This document shows positions 1 through 9,201 of a DNA stretch of 64,000 bases, one piece after another. Below the pieces are notes generated by a model, which saw nothing but the letters and a program-made list of their open reading frames with translations, made no database searches and had not been told where the DNA came from. Position 1 is the first letter of the stretch, and every line of letters begins with the position of its first letter. The translations under genes were made by a program, and so were the position numbers. The stretch is from assembly GCA_003014445.1 (NCBI GenBank), contig PYGH01000002.1:186001-250000 (forward strand). Reading direction: 5' to 3'. Source of the stretch: Fusobacterium naviforme. Lineage in GTDB: Bacteria; Bacillota; Clostridia; Lachnospirales; Lachnospiraceae.

Positions 1-36
1 ATGTTCATGCGCGCCAACGAATGGGGGGTGAAATAA
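1..36 (+). CDS. C-terminal end of an upstream gene (partial)
   Basis: An open frame runs from the window edge and ends with TAA at 34-36. The last residues are MFMRANEWGVK. The stop overlaps the ATG of the next gene (TAATG), which points to translational coupling. Exporters of the type encoded next are usually made by two adjacent half-transporter genes, so this could be the tail of the partner half. That is inference; eleven residues do not identify a family. Confidence 0.5.
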   Translation: MFMRANEWGVK

Positions 37-1757
37 TGAAACGCTTTCTGAAAGAAAAGTTCGGCCTCACGGAACAGGGCGCCGGAGCGGTGCAGCAGGC
101 CGCAGTGCTGTCTTTTTTCGTAAACGTCGGCTATATGGCGCTGATGATGATTGCCATGTACTACGGAGACAATGTGCTTCGGGACATTCAAAAGCCTGCC
201 CTGCACTATCTGCTCATCATCATCGCTGCGCTTGCCGTCCTCTTTCTGATTATTGACCGGGAGTACGTAAAAACCTTTAACGCGACCTATCAGGAGGCCC
301 GGGAACTCCGGCTGGAAATTGCCGAACGTATTCAGGAGCTTCCGCTCTCCTACTTTTCGCGGCATGATCTGAGCGACCTCGCGCAGACTATTATGCAGGA
401 TGTAACCGATATTGAACATGCCATGAGCCACGCCATGCCGCGCTGCATCGCCTACGGCGCTTTTCTGCTCGTGATCGGCATACTCCTTCTGATTTCCGAG
501 CCACGTCTTGGCCTCGCCGTCATATTAGCTCCAATCCTGGCCCTTCTTCTGCTTCTACTCTCCAAAAACATGCAGAAAAACTGGACTGCCAGATACTTCT
601 GGCGAAGCAGAGAGACCACAGAGGCCTTTCAGGAGACCATAGAACTGCACAGAGAGATACGAAGCTGCGGCATTGAGGAAGAAAATTTCCGTCAGCTCTC
701 TGACGCGCTGGACGACTCTGAGAAGCTGCGGCTCCGCGCTGAGATGGTACAGGCCATACCAATTCTGCTCTCCACTGCGGTAATGAAGCTGAATCTCGGA
801 GTTGTCGCACTTGTTTCTGCCTGCCTGCTACACCAGAATGCAGTGCAGCTGATCTACGTCATCGGTTTTCTTCTCGCCTCTGTGCGTCTTGTGGATGCAG
901 TCAGTGCCATGGAGGAGACCTTCGCGGAGCTTCTCTACCTGGATGCAAGAGTAAAGCGCATCAATGAGCTGAGAAATACAGAGACACAGCAGGGCGAGGA
1001 CGTTGCGCTGGAGCACTTTGATATTGAGCTCCGGGATGTTGAATTTTCCTATGAGAACAGCGGGAAAGTTGTAGACCGAGCCTGCTTCACTGCAAGACAG
1101 GGCGAGGTCACCGCAATTGTCGGGCCCTCCGGCTGCGGAAAATCCACGCTGCTGAGGCTCGTTTCCCGGCTCCTGGACTACCAAAGTGGAAAAATCCTGA
1201 TCGACGGAAAGGACATCCGTCACATCTCCACGACCTCCCTCTTTGAGAATGTCTCCTTCGTATTTCAGGATGTGATTCTGTTTAACGGCTCTGTCATGGA
1301 CAATATCCGCATGGGACGCGCCGATGCGGATGATGAGGAGGTGCGGGAGGCCGCACGCCTCGCCAACTGCGAGGAATTTATCCTGAAGCTGCCGCAGGGC
1401 TATGACACGGAAATCGGAGAAAATGGCAGCAGACTCTCCGGCGGGGAGCGTCAGAGGATCTCCATCGCACGGGCTCTCTTAAAGAATGCGCCCATCCTTC
1501 TGCTGGACGAGATCAGCGCAAGCCTTGATGTAGAAAATGAGATGCAGATTCAGAGCGCGCTGAACCGCCTGATAGCCGGAAAAACCGTGATCATCGTCTC
1601 TCACCGGATGAAGTCCATCGAAAAAGCAGATCAGATCGTCGTGATGGATGCCGGAAAAGTGGAGGCCACCGGCACGCATGAAACGCTGCTCGCTTCGTCG
1701 GCGCTCTACCGCAGGCTCATTGAAAAATCAAACCTCACGGAGAGCTTCAGCTACTGA
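36..1757 (+). CDS. ABC transporter half: fused permease and ATP-binding protein
   Basis: A 573-residue exporter-type half-transporter. The N-terminal half carries hydrophobic segments (about residues 23-45, 58-75, 140-180 and 240-285), as expected for a type I ABC membrane domain. The C-terminal half is a nucleotide-binding domain: Walker A GPSGCGKST near 363, Q-loop FVFQD near 404, signature LSGGERQ near 467, Walker B ILLLDE near 487 and the switch histidine in IIVSHR near 520. An ATG 15 bases further upstream is in frame, but the start at 36 has GGGGGGTGA in front of it and overlaps the preceding stop. The overall look resembles the IrtAB/YbtPQ-like family of heterodimeric transporters. The substrate cannot be read from the sequence. 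It probably pairs with the product of the gene cut by the window start. Confidence 0.9.
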   Translation: MKRFLKEKFGLTEQGAGAVQQAAVLSFFVNVGYMALMMIAMYYGDNVLRDIQKPALHYLLIIIAALAVLFLIIDREYVKTFNATYQEARELRLEIAERIQELPLSYFSRHDLSDLAQTIMQDVTDIEHAMSHAMPRCIAYGAFLLVIGILLLISEPRLGLAVILAPILALLLLLLSKNMQKNWTARYFWRSRETTEAFQETIELHREIRSCGIEEENFRQLSDALDDSEKLRLRAEMVQAIPILLSTAVMKLNLGVVALVSACLLHQNAVQLIYVIGFLLASVRLVDAVSAMEETFAELLYLDARVKRINELRNTETQQGEDVALEHFDIELRDVEFSYENSGKVVDRACFTARQGEVTAIVGPSGCGKSTLLRLVSRLLDYQSGKILIDGKDIRHISTTSLFENVSFVFQDVILFNGSVMDNIRMGRADADDEEVREAARLANCEEFILKLPQGYDTEIGENGSRLSGGERQRISIARALLKNAPILLLDEISASLDVENEMQIQSALNRLIAGKTVIIVSHRMKSIEKADQIVVMDAGKVEATGTHETLLASSALYRRLIEKSNLTESFSY

Positions 1758-2628
1758 AAAGAGTCTTGTCATGCGGTAAATCCTGAGAAGTATCCTGTAT
1801 GGCAAGAAAGGCTGCGTTCAGCCCTCGCTTCACACCGGCTGCGCGGTGAGAAAAGAAGAGCTCACTCCTGCAGCAGGTACAGAGCTTCGTCACATGGATG
1901 CGCGCCGCCTGTACACCGCAGCGCATCAGGCGCCGGCGGTTTGCCTCCTTCAGGTTGAGCTGCCAGTGCCTCGTTCCTCCCACCTTTGTATGAGGCGCGG
2001 AGAGAATATGCTCCGTATCCCCGCCAAAGCAGGAGATAAACTCCTCTGCAACCTCCTCTCCAACCTCGTAGCAGTCTTTGCAGATTCCGGGACCGATGCC
2101 AACAATAAGATCCGCCGCTGCGGTTCCGTAATGTTCCCCCATAAGCTCCACTGCGCGCTGCTGTATGCCTTCAACCGTTCCTCTCCAACCCGCATGCACC
2201 AGAGCGATCGCGCGGTGGACCGGGTCCACAAAGTACACGGGAATACAGTCTGCGTGATAGGTGACAAGCGTAATTCCCGGAACATCTGTCATCAGACCGT
2301 CTATATCATGGTAGGGTCTCTCCCGGAGAACTCCGGCGCCCCTGTCCTCCGCCGTTACGATGCGGATATTAGTCGTGTGAGTCTGTCTCGCCACGACAAA
2401 GGAATCCGGCTCCACAGCGATCGCCGCCGCCATCCTGCGATAGTTCTCCCGCACATACTCCGGGCGGTCTCCGCGGTCAAAGGAAAAATTCATGCTTTTA
2501 AGATACCCCTCGCTCACCCCTCCCTCCCGCGTGGAAAAGCCGTGGCGCACGAATCCCAGCTCCTCATACGCGGAAAAGCTGAAGTAGCGAAGTGCTCCTG
2601 TTCTGTATTCCTTCATTGCCTGCTCCAC
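1747..2628 (-). CDS. pgeF: YfiH/PgeF-type multicopper-oxidase-like (DUF152) protein
   Basis: A 293-residue member of the family once called laccase-like and now known for purine nucleoside phosphorylase/adenosine deaminase activity and a link to peptidoglycan maturation. The family's metal-ligand motifs are present: RQTHTT with His84, TYHADC with Cys128, and VHAGWRGT with His145. GGVSEG near the N-terminus and IGPGIC near 178 are further family marks. A C-terminal CTCC cluster is followed by ELFFSHR. The start is GTG with GGAGG six bases upstream. It is the last gene of the rplS-lepB-rbgA-rnhB-yraN run, and its 3' end overlaps the convergent ABC gene by 11 bases. Membership in the family is clear. 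Which reaction dominates in this organism is not. Confidence 0.9.
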   Translation of the reverse strand: MEQAMKEYRTGALRYFSFSAYEELGFVRHGFSTREGGVSEGYLKSMNFSFDRGDRPEYVRENYRRMAAAIAVEPDSFVVARQTHTTNIRIVTAEDRGAGVLRERPYHDIDGLMTDVPGITLVTYHADCIPVYFVDPVHRAIALVHAGWRGTVEGIQQRAVELMGEHYGTAAADLIVGIGPGICKDCYEVGEEVAEEFISCFGGDTEHILSAPHTKVGGTRHWQLNLKEANRRRLMRCGVQAARIHVTKLCTCCRSELFFSHRAAGVKRGLNAAFLAIQDTSQDLPHDKTLFSS

Positions 2629-2667
2629 TGCATACCTCCGATTAAATTTTCCTCCCGGCAGCTCTGC

Positions 2668-3033
2668 TTATGTACCCCAAAAAGCATTCTTTACCCAGCG
2701 TATCTCTGTTCCGCAGATTCCGATGCAGTCAAAGCGGACCGGCACATCTGCGCGGCAGCGATGTGTATAGAGATACTGCTTCGCCGTGTGGATGATCTGT
2801 CTCTGTTTGTGAAAATCTACCGCCATGAGCGGATCTCCAAAGCTCCGGTCTGCGCGGTACTTCACCTCAAAAAACACAAGGTAATCACCATCCAGTCCCA
2901 CAAGATCAATCTCTCCGCTCCGCGTGCGGTAGTTTCTCTGAATCAGACTGACTCCCTGCTGCTGAAGATATGCCGCAGCCCGCTTCTCGTACACAGCGCC
3001 GATCTCTCTTCGATTCATACCCGGGCACCCCAC
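2668..3033 (-). CDS. YraN family (UPF0102) nuclease-like protein
   Basis: About 121 residues. It carries the restriction-endonuclease-like core of UPF0102: the GEIDLVG stretch near 40-46 and the EVKYR motif near 56-60, which match the metal-binding D/ExK arrangement of Holliday-junction-resolvase-like folds. The function of the family is not settled. The frame can open with GTG directly after the rnhB stop, or with ATG at 3018 (MNRREIG), which fits better with other family members. Its place directly behind rnhB is a conserved arrangement in Firmicutes and proteobacteria. Confidence 0.88.
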   Translation of the reverse strand: MGCPGMNRREIGAVYEKRAAAYLQQQGVSLIQRNYRTRSGEIDLVGLDGDYLVFFEVKYRADRSFGDPLMAVDFHKQRQIIHTAKQYLYTHRCRADVPVRFDCIGICGTEIRWVKNAFWGT

Positions 3034-3672
3034 TCACACAAAATGAGAGATAAAGCTTAGTCTGTGAATCGGGCATGGCCCGTATTTCCGGAGCGCCGCA
3101 ATATGCTGTGCGGTTCCGTAGCCCTTATGCTTCTCAAAACCGTAATCCGGATAAAGCAGCGCATACTCCTCCATCATGCGGTCCCGTGCCACCTTTGCGA
3201 GTATGGAGGCCGCGGCGATGCTTACGCTCTTTGCATCTCCCTTTATGATCGGAAGCTGCGGGATGTCCACCCCCGGAATTGTGACCGCATCGTTTAACAG
3301 CAGCTCTGGCCGCACAGACAGCCCCTCAATCGCCTTCCGCATCGCCTCATAGGTCGCCTGAAGAATATTGATCTCGTCAATGCGTTCCGGCAAAACCATT
3401 CCAATTTCGAACGCGACCGCCTTCTCCCGGATCTCATCAAAGAGGAGAGAGCGCCTTGCAGGAGAGAGCCTTTTTGAGTCATTGAGATACAAAATCTCAC
3501 ACTCTCGCGGCAGAATCACAGCTGCGGCAGCCACAGGACCTGCGAGCGGCCCCCTTCCTGCCTCATCAATACCGCAGACCGCAGCAAGCTCTCCGTGCGC
3601 TCTCTCATATTCCCGCATGGCAAAAAGACGCGCCCTCTCTTTTTCCAGTTTTTCTCCGCCGAGCTCTCTCAT
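3034..3672 (-). CDS. rnhB: Ribonuclease HII
   Basis: A 212-residue enzyme that removes RNA from RNA-DNA hybrids, including single ribonucleotides in DNA. The signature GIDEAGRGPLAGPV holds the first two acidic catalytic residues (Asp36, Glu37). LNDSKRLS near 63-70, the NDAVT region near 126 and KGDAKSVSIAAASILAKV near 143-160 complete the active site. The C-terminal PDYGFEKHKGYGT motif is typical. The start codon overlaps the stop of rbgA in an ATGA junction, so the two genes are translationally coupled. Confidence 0.97.
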   Translation of the reverse strand: MRELGGEKLEKERARLFAMREYERAHGELAAVCGIDEAGRGPLAGPVAAAAVILPRECEILYLNDSKRLSPARRSLLFDEIREKAVAFEIGMVLPERIDEINILQATYEAMRKAIEGLSVRPELLLNDAVTIPGVDIPQLPIIKGDAKSVSIAAASILAKVARDRMMEEYALLYPDYGFEKHKGYGTAQHIAALRKYGPCPIHRLSFISHFV

Positions 3673-4598
3673 GCCCCTCTCTCCGAATTTTCAGATGTTG
3701 ACGCAGCTTCCTTCGCGCTTATCCCGCAGTCTGCATTTTCCGCGCCATAGTCTTCCGGTTCCTCCAGGGAGATGCGCCCCAGAAGTCCTGCGCGATATTC
3801 ATTCATAATGATGCCGGAGGCCTTGGCATAGTCCGGCTCTCCCCCGGCAAGAAGACAGCCCCGTTTTATGGCGATCGCTGCAATCAGCCCGGACTCTGTG
3901 ACCGTCTCATCGCACAGCTCGTAGCGCCGATACAGCCCCTCCGCCTTATCTCTGCCTCTTAAGAAGCGTATAAACTCCGCCGCGAGCTCCGTCGGTTCCA
4001 CAATCATTTCATTGATCGATCCCAGAAATGCAATCATGGCGCCCACATTCTGATCCTCGAATTTTGGCCAGAGTATGCCCGGTGTGTCCAGAAGCTCCAC
4101 TGACTGGTTCAGGCGTATCCACTGATTGCCGCGCGTCACTCCCGGCCTGTTGCCGGTCTTTGCCGAGCTCTTTCCCGCAATGGTATTGATCAGCGTAGAT
4201 TTACCGACATTCGGAATGCCCGCAACCATCGCGCGGACTGGGCGGTTTAATATGCCGCGCCTTCTGTCTCTCTCCCGCTTTGCCACACAGGCTCGCTCAA
4301 TCAGTGCAAAAAGCTTTTTCAGGTTCTTTCTGCTGCGTGCGTCCATCATAAAGCACTCTACTCCCTCACGCCTGAATGCCGCAGACCAAGCGGCAGTCAC
4401 CTTATCCTCCGCAAGGTCCGCCTTATTCATAACGATGATGCGCTCTTTTCCTCTGCCCAGAGCACCGATATCCGGGTTTCTGGTCGCCATGGGAGCCCGC
4501 GCATCCACCAGCTCAATAATCATATCGACCGCCCGTACATCCGCCTCCATGGCGCGTCTCGCCTTTGTCATGTGTCCGGGATACCACTGTATATTCAT
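3669..4598 (-). CDS. rbgA: Ribosome biogenesis GTPase RbgA (YlqF)
   Basis: A 309-residue circularly permuted GTPase. The G motifs appear in the order G4 (NKAD, 58-61), G1 (GIPNVGKST, 127-135), a PGVT G2 threonine near 155, and G3 (DTPG, 171-174), which is diagnostic of the YlqF/YawG family. The N-terminal WYPGHM is the RbgA hallmark. RbgA acts late in 50S subunit assembly. A position just downstream of rplS and lepB fits that role. The last 25 or so residues are acidic and variable. Confidence 0.96.
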   Translation of the reverse strand: MNIQWYPGHMTKARRAMEADVRAVDMIIELVDARAPMATRNPDIGALGRGKERIIVMNKADLAEDKVTAAWSAAFRREGVECFMMDARSRKNLKKLFALIERACVAKRERDRRRGILNRPVRAMVAGIPNVGKSTLINTIAGKSSAKTGNRPGVTRGNQWIRLNQSVELLDTPGILWPKFEDQNVGAMIAFLGSINEMIVEPTELAAEFIRFLRGRDKAEGLYRRYELCDETVTESGLIAAIAIKRGCLLAGGEPDYAKASGIIMNEYRAGLLGRISLEEPEDYGAENADCGISAKEAASTSENSERGA

Positions 4599-4605
4599 CT
4601 CATCC

Positions 4606-5151
4606 TCACTTTATCAGTCCGATTTTGCCAAGCGGGGCAATCCTGAACCACACCCTTCCTGTAATTGCCTCGATGGGAACGCTGCCTACACTTCCAAAGC
4701 GTGAATCCTCTCCAGCCTCTCTGTTGTCACTCAGCACAAAGTATTCGTCCTCACCGAGGAGCACCGGCTCCTCCGCCTCCCCCGCGATGGACACAGCTGC
4801 ATCAAGCCCCTCCGGCAGCTGAAGCGGTTCCCCGTTGATCAGGAGAGCTCCATGCTGTATCTGCACTGCCTCTCCCGGAAGACCCACGATGCGCTTAATA
4901 CTGACTGCGCTTCCGGAGGGACTCTGAAACAGCACCACATCAAAACGCCCCGGTCCAAACAGCTTCGGCGTCACTCTGTCAAGCAGCAGCCTATCTCCGT
5001 CCTCCAGTGTAGTTCGCATACTCTGCCCTGCGTTGACGGTCTGCGTGCCAAAAGCATAGACACAGACCCAGGCCAGCGCAATAACAGTAGCAATTTCCAC
5101 GATCCAGCGCACAATATGCTGTATCAGGCTATCCTGATAATGCTCTCCCAC
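4606..5151 (-). CDS. lepB: Signal peptidase I
   Basis: A 181-residue membrane-anchored serine protease that removes signal peptides outside the membrane. It has one N-terminal transmembrane helix (about 13-34), the catalytic serine in GQSM (Ser44), and the general-base lysine in IKRIVGLPGE (Lys86). The DNREAGEDSRFG box near 140 is the conserved box E. Length and single helix fit the Gram-positive type. The start is GTG, with AAGGGAG six bases upstream. It lies between rplS and rbgA in the same direction. Confidence 0.95.
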   Translation of the reverse strand: MGEHYQDSLIQHIVRWIVEIATVIALAWVCVYAFGTQTVNAGQSMRTTLEDGDRLLLDRVTPKLFGPGRFDVVLFQSPSGSAVSIKRIVGLPGEAVQIQHGALLINGEPLQLPEGLDAAVSIAGEAEEPVLLGEDEYFVLSDNREAGEDSRFGSVGSVPIEAITGRVWFRIAPLGKIGLIK

Positions 5152-5192
5152 CAGGCTCTCCCTTCCAAACCAAGCTTAATTTCCTGTTAAGC

Positions 5193-5229
5193 AAAAACAG
5201 GAGGACAGCATCCAACGCCTGTCCCCCTG
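5193..5229 (-). terminator. Intrinsic terminator after rplS
   Basis: Read on the minus strand, an 11-bp stem (CAGGGGGACAG with CTGTCCTCCTG, one G-T wobble) closes a 10-base loop and is followed by TTTTT. It sits just downstream of the rplS stop and upstream of lepB, so part of the transcription probably ends here. Confidence 0.8.
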
Positions 5230-5252
5230 ATATTTCACTGCCTTAAAACAGA

Positions 5253-5603
5253 TTACTGAATGACTTCCTTAACCTTCGCGGCCTTACCGGTGCGCTGTCT
5301 CAGATAGTTCAGCTTTGCTCTTCTTACCTTACCCTTGCGGACCACCTCAACCTTATCTACAAAGGGAGAGCTCATCGGCCAGGTCTTCTCTACGCCGATA
5401 CCGTTGGAGAGCTTTCTGACGGTAAAAGTCTTTCTCAGACCACCGTTCTGAAACTTCATGACAGTTCCCTCAAAAATCTGGATTCTCTCACGATTGCCCT
5501 CTTTGATCTTATTGTAAACTCTGACGGTGTCACCTACATTGAACTCGCCCGGGTTTTTGATCTGCTCGGCTTCAATCTTCTCTAAAATCGGATTCTGCTT
5601 CAT
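5253..5603 (-). CDS. rplS: 50S ribosomal protein L19
   Basis: A 116-residue ribosomal protein at the 30S-50S interface. The sequence shows the family features [39 protein letters not shown] and the basic tail [18 protein letters not shown]. The start is preceded by AGGAGG. It follows trmD in the same direction, with a 342-base gap in between that may hold a leader element. The gene order rpsP-khpA-rimM-trmD-rplS is the normal one in Firmicutes. Confidence 0.98.
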   Translation of the reverse strand: MKQNPILEKIEAEQIKNPGEFNVGDTVRVYNKIKEGNRERIQIFEGTVMKFQNGGLRKTFTVRKLSNGIGVEKTWPMSSPFVDKVEVVRKGKVRRAKLNYLRQRTGKAAKVKEVIQ

Positions 5604-5945
5604 TTTGATTTCCTCCTGAATTCATTCGACGTTCTTAAGTCGACCTGGACTCAGCGGAACATCTCTTTTTAACAGCTTGAATATGTTACCATTTTTCCGA
5701 GAAGAATACAAGGCTTTTTCAAAAAATTCGCAGACCTCCGGTAGAAATGAAGAAAACAGACAGAGCAGATGATGATTAATACCAGTAGGCTGCGTAAAAT
5801 TTTCCGGATGCGCAGGCTCCCTAGCTTGCATAGGAATTGCCGTGACAGTCTCCTTCCAAGGAAACAACCAGCGGAACAGACATCCCACTTCAAAATATAC
5901 CACAAAAGTTTGACGACGCAACACACAAGCAGATTTCATCTCTGT
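5604..5945 (-). promoter_or_regulatory. Gap between trmD and rplS; possible L19 leader
   Basis: No convincing gene is seen in these 342 bases. Directly upstream of the rplS ribosome site the minus strand can form a short hairpin (TCGAC with GTCGA around an eight-base loop, about 5627-5645), preceded by a GTTCCGCTGAG stretch. Ribosomal protein L19 leaders are known in Firmicutes at this place, so this is a candidate autoregulatory element. I cannot confirm the consensus by eye. The rest is AT-rich and may hold an internal promoter. Confidence 0.3.
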
Positions 5946-6689
5946 CTATATCTCTCCATCCAGCTCCTCCAGACTGCGAAGGAACTTTTTGTCCTGCTTT
6001 GTGAGCTCTACCCTCCGAAAGAGATCAGGCCTCCGCTCTCTGGTCCGGAGAAGGGCCTGCTCCCGGCGCCAGCGATCCACTCTGCCGTGATCCCCTGAGA
6101 GCAGTACCGGCGGCACACGAAGGCCCTCATAGACCTCCGGTCTCGTGTACTGCGGATACTCGAGAAGCGAACCCTCAAGGGACTCTGTCTCCCCGCTCTC
6201 CCTGTTTGATAGAACTCCCGGAACCATACGGCTTATGGCATCCACCATGACCATAGCGGGAAGCTCTCCTCCGGTCAGAACATAATCTCCGATCGAGTAG
6301 CAGTCCGCATGAAGAAGCGCAAGCGCCCGCTCATCTACTCCCTCATAATGCCCGCAGAGTATCACAAGCTCCTCTTCCCTCGCGAGCTCCTTCGCCGCAC
6401 CCTGATCGAAGAGCTTTCCCTGCGGCGTCGTATAAATGACTCTCGGGCTGCACTGGAGCTCCTCCGACAGAGCGCGGTAGCAGCGAAGGATCGGATCTGC
6501 CTGCATCAGCATACCGGCTCCTCCGCCATAGGGATAATCGTCTACATGACCGTGTTTTTCCGTGGTGTAGTCTCGGATATTTCTGGCCTCGACAGAGAGC
6601 AGCCCGTCGCGCTGCGCCCTTCCTATAATGCTGGTTCCCATCCCCGAAAGTATCATCTCGGGAAAGAGAGTCAGGATATGAAAGCGCAT
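5946..6689 (-). CDS. trmD: tRNA (guanine-37-N1)-methyltransferase
   Basis: A 247-residue SPOUT-class enzyme that methylates G37 next to the anticodon and prevents frameshifting. Visible motifs are LTLFPEM at the N-terminus, DDYPYGGGAGM near 50-60, CGHYEGVDER near 112-121, and the trefoil-knot stretch SIGDYVLTGGELPAM near 132-146. Its ATG overlaps the rimM stop by one base (TGATG). Confidence 0.97.
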   Translation of the reverse strand: MRFHILTLFPEMILSGMGTSIIGRAQRDGLLSVEARNIRDYTTEKHGHVDDYPYGGGAGMLMQADPILRCYRALSEELQCSPRVIYTTPQGKLFDQGAAKELAREEELVILCGHYEGVDERALALLHADCYSIGDYVLTGGELPAMVMVDAISRMVPGVLSNRESGETESLEGSLLEYPQYTRPEVYEGLRVPPVLLSGDHGRVDRWRREQALLRTRERRPDLFRRVELTKQDKKFLRSLEELDGEI

Positions 6690-7231
6690 CAGATCAGTCC
6701 CTCCATGAGATGGACACGGATCAGTCCCTCCTCCGGTAGTATTTCCTTCACACAGTCGCGAATGTAGGGAAGCAGCAGCTCCTCTCCATTTTTTCTGCGG
6801 ACTGTGATGACATGATTGGCTCCTGTCGGCCAGATTTCCGCCACGGTCCCGAGGAGCTCATCCTCCTCGGTCACAACAGAAAGGCCGATCAGATCTGCAA
6901 TATAAAACTCGCCTTCCGAGAGCGGAATCGCCTCGCTGCGGGAGATCCAGAGCTCCATCCCCTGATACTTCCTCATCTCCTCAGGCGTATCAATGCCCCG
7001 AAATTTACAGATTGCCATCTGCTTGAAAAAACGAACAGAAGAGAGCTCAAGGAGCTCTCCCTCCGCATCTGTTTTGGTTGACGGGAGCAGCACTGCTCCC
7101 TCCGGGCGCCTGGCCCGCACTGTCTTCAGACTCTTAAAGCGTTCCGGACTGTCAGAGGTCACAAAGACCTTTGCCTCGCCGTGAATGCCATGCACAGAGC
7201 TGATGACGCCGATTCTGAAGCTTTCTGTCAT
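6689..7231 (-). CDS. rimM: Ribosome maturation factor RimM
   Basis: A 180-residue 16S rRNA processing factor that binds S19 and helps mature the 30S head. The N-terminal RimM domain (GVISSVHGIHGEAKV, about 8-22) is followed by a PRC-barrel domain (EGEFYIADLIGLSVV, then LLPYIRDCVKEI). It is coupled to trmD by a TGATG junction. Confidence 0.95.
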   Translation of the reverse strand: MTESFRIGVISSVHGIHGEAKVFVTSDSPERFKSLKTVRARRPEGAVLLPSTKTDAEGELLELSSVRFFKQMAICKFRGIDTPEEMRKYQGMELWISRSEAIPLSEGEFYIADLIGLSVVTEEDELLGTVAEIWPTGANHVITVRRKNGEELLLPYIRDCVKEILPEEGLIRVHLMEGLI

Positions 7232-7241
7232 ATTCTGCCTC

Positions 7242-7469
7242 TCAGTCTATCTCCACAATTACTTTCTTGTCGGACTGAACAGAGGCAGCCTTGACTACAG
7301 AACGAATTGCCTTTGCGATCTTACCGGACTTGCCGATAACCTTTCCCATATCGGTCGGAGCTACAGAGAGCTCCACCAGAACAGAGTCCTCCCGTTCCGT
7401 CTCGGTGACGGCCACCTGATCCGGATGATCAACCAGGGCTTTCGCGATGACCTCCACAAGCTCCTTCAT
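7242..7469 (-). CDS. khpA: KH-domain RNA-binding protein KhpA
   Basis: A 75-residue protein consisting of one KH domain with the GKVIGKSGK loop (about 42-50). KhpA partners with KhpB/Jag in Gram-positive bacteria and binds a range of RNAs; it affects cell division in streptococci. It lies between rpsP and rimM, the conserved position of ylqC. Confidence 0.93.
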   Translation of the reverse strand: MKELVEVIAKALVDHPDQVAVTETEREDSVLVELSVAPTDMGKVIGKSGKIAKAIRSVVKAASVQSDKKVIVEID

Positions 7470-7484
7470 AAGCCTGTGCCCCGA

Positions 7485-7730
7485 TTACTCTGTGATTCCG
7501 GCAAGCTTCAGAAGCTTCGCAACACGGGGAGTCGGCTGTACACCGTTCTTCAGCCACTTCTTCGCTTCCTCTTCCTCAAACTTGATTACACTCGGCTCTC
7601 TGGTCGGATCGTAGGAACCGATCTCAGCGATAAATCTGCCATCGCGGGGAGATCTCTCATCTGCCACTACGATTCTGTAAAAGGGTGCCTTCTTCATTCC
7701 CATTCTTCTGAGTCTCATCTTAACTGCCAT
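7485..7730 (-). CDS. rpsP: 30S ribosomal protein S16
   Basis: An 81-residue ribosomal protein beginning [11 protein letters not shown], with [25 protein letters not shown] as family core and [13 protein letters not shown] at the end. A strong GGAGG lies upstream of the ATG. It follows ffh in the same direction after a 90-base gap. Confidence 0.98.
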   Translation of the reverse strand: MAVKMRLRRMGMKKAPFYRIVVADERSPRDGRFIAEIGSYDPTREPSVIKFEEEEAKKWLKNGVQPTPRVAKLLKLAGITE

Positions 7731-7820
7731 TTGTTTTTCCTCCTGAACTTTCTTCCGTATTTCGGATTTGTTTTTATATTCAACGCAGAGAACTGCGCGG
7801 AACTCTTATTTATATATTTC

Positions 7821-9188
7821 TCAGAACTTCATCTTGCCAAGAAGTCCGGACAGGCCTCCCATACCGCCCATGCCACGTCTCCCCTTCATCATACCCGGAA
7901 GCTGCTTCATCATCTTTCGCATCTCGTTAAACTGCTTCACGATACGATTCACCTCTGCCACCTCGACGCCCGCTCCTCTTGCAATGCGATTCTTTCGCGA
8001 GGGGTTCAGGATTGCCGGGTTTGCGCGCTCCTCCGACGTCATGGAGAGTATGATCGCCTCCACGCGATCCATCTGCCTCTCATCGATCTCCGGCATCGCG
8101 CCCTTTGTCCCCTGACCGAGTGTCGGCATCATGCTCATGATACCGGCAAGCCCGCCCATCTTTTTGAGCTGCTTCATCTGCTCCAGGAAATCATTGAAAT
8201 CAAACTCCGCCTTTCTGAGCTTTTCACTCATTCTGCGGGCCTGTTCCTCATCGACCTCCGCCTGTGCCTTCTCGATGAGGGAGAGTATGTCTCCCATACC
8301 GAGTATTCTCGAGGCCATGCGATCCGGATAGAATTGCTCAAGATCCGAGAGCTTCTCTCCCATTCCCGCATAGAGTATGGGCTTTCCTGTCACCGCCTTG
8401 ATGGAGAGTGCCGCACCGCCCCGGGTATCTCCGTCGAGCTTTGTGACAATCACTCCGTCGATGCCAACCTTTTCTTCAAAGCTCGCAGCGACATTGACCG
8501 CTTCCTGACCGGTCATAGCGTCGACCACCAGTATGGTCCAGTCTACGGAGAGCGCTGCCTTGATGCTGGCAAGCTCATCCATCATATTCTCATCAATTTG
8601 CAGGCGGCCCGCGGTATCGACGATCAGGATATCGTTCCTATTCTCTCTCGCATGAGAAAGCGCCGCTCTTGCAATATCCACCGGGCTCAGTGCCGTCCCC
8701 ATGGAGAAAACCGGTACAGCGACCTTCTCGCCGTTCACCCTGAGCTGTTCCACCGCAGCCGGCCTGTAGACATCACAGGCTGCCAGCAGCGGATGATGCC
8801 CCTTCGCCTTCAGCTTTCCGGCGAGCTTCGCCGCAGTTGTCGTCTTTCCTGCGCCCTGCAGCCCCGCCATCATAATGACCGTGACCTCGGCATTCGAATT
8901 CAGGCTGATGGCTGTCATCTCAGAGCCCATCAGCCGGACCAGCTCCTCATTTACGATCTTTACGACCTGCTGCCCTGGAGTCAGGGACTCCATGACCTCA
9001 GCTCCAACCGCTCTCTCCTGTATGCCGGCTATCAGCTTTTTCACAACCTTAAAGCTCACATCCGCCTCGAGAAGCGCCATGCGCACTTCCTTCAGTGCGG
9101 CCTTCGTATCTGCCTCAGTGAGCTTTCCCTTACCGCGGAGATCCCGGAATACCTTCTGTAATTTTTCAGTCAGGCTCTCAAACGCCAT
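7821..9188 (-). CDS. ffh: Signal recognition particle protein Ffh
   Basis: A 455-residue SRP54 GTPase. The N domain (1-90) is followed by the G domain with GLQGAGKTT (109-117), DTAGR near 190 and TKLDGDTRGGAAL near 249. The C-terminal M domain is rich in methionine (MRKMMKQLPGMMKGRRGMGG), which binds signal sequences and SRP RNA. It partners FtsY, encoded nearby, and follows the small regulator ylxM. Confidence 0.98.
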   Translation of the reverse strand: MAFESLTEKLQKVFRDLRGKGKLTEADTKAALKEVRMALLEADVSFKVVKKLIAGIQERAVGAEVMESLTPGQQVVKIVNEELVRLMGSEMTAISLNSNAEVTVIMMAGLQGAGKTTTAAKLAGKLKAKGHHPLLAACDVYRPAAVEQLRVNGEKVAVPVFSMGTALSPVDIARAALSHARENRNDILIVDTAGRLQIDENMMDELASIKAALSVDWTILVVDAMTGQEAVNVAASFEEKVGIDGVIVTKLDGDTRGGAALSIKAVTGKPILYAGMGEKLSDLEQFYPDRMASRILGMGDILSLIEKAQAEVDEEQARRMSEKLRKAEFDFNDFLEQMKQLKKMGGLAGIMSMMPTLGQGTKGAMPEIDERQMDRVEAIILSMTSEERANPAILNPSRKNRIARGAGVEVAEVNRIVKQFNEMRKMMKQLPGMMKGRRGMGGMGGLSGLLGKMKF

Positions 9189-9201
9189 TCATTCACCTCA
9201 G

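Noticed and set aside
5622-5939. 105-residue frame between trmD and rplS
   Set aside because: No family match, no convincing ribosome site, and overlapping alternatives on both strands; treated as a leader region.
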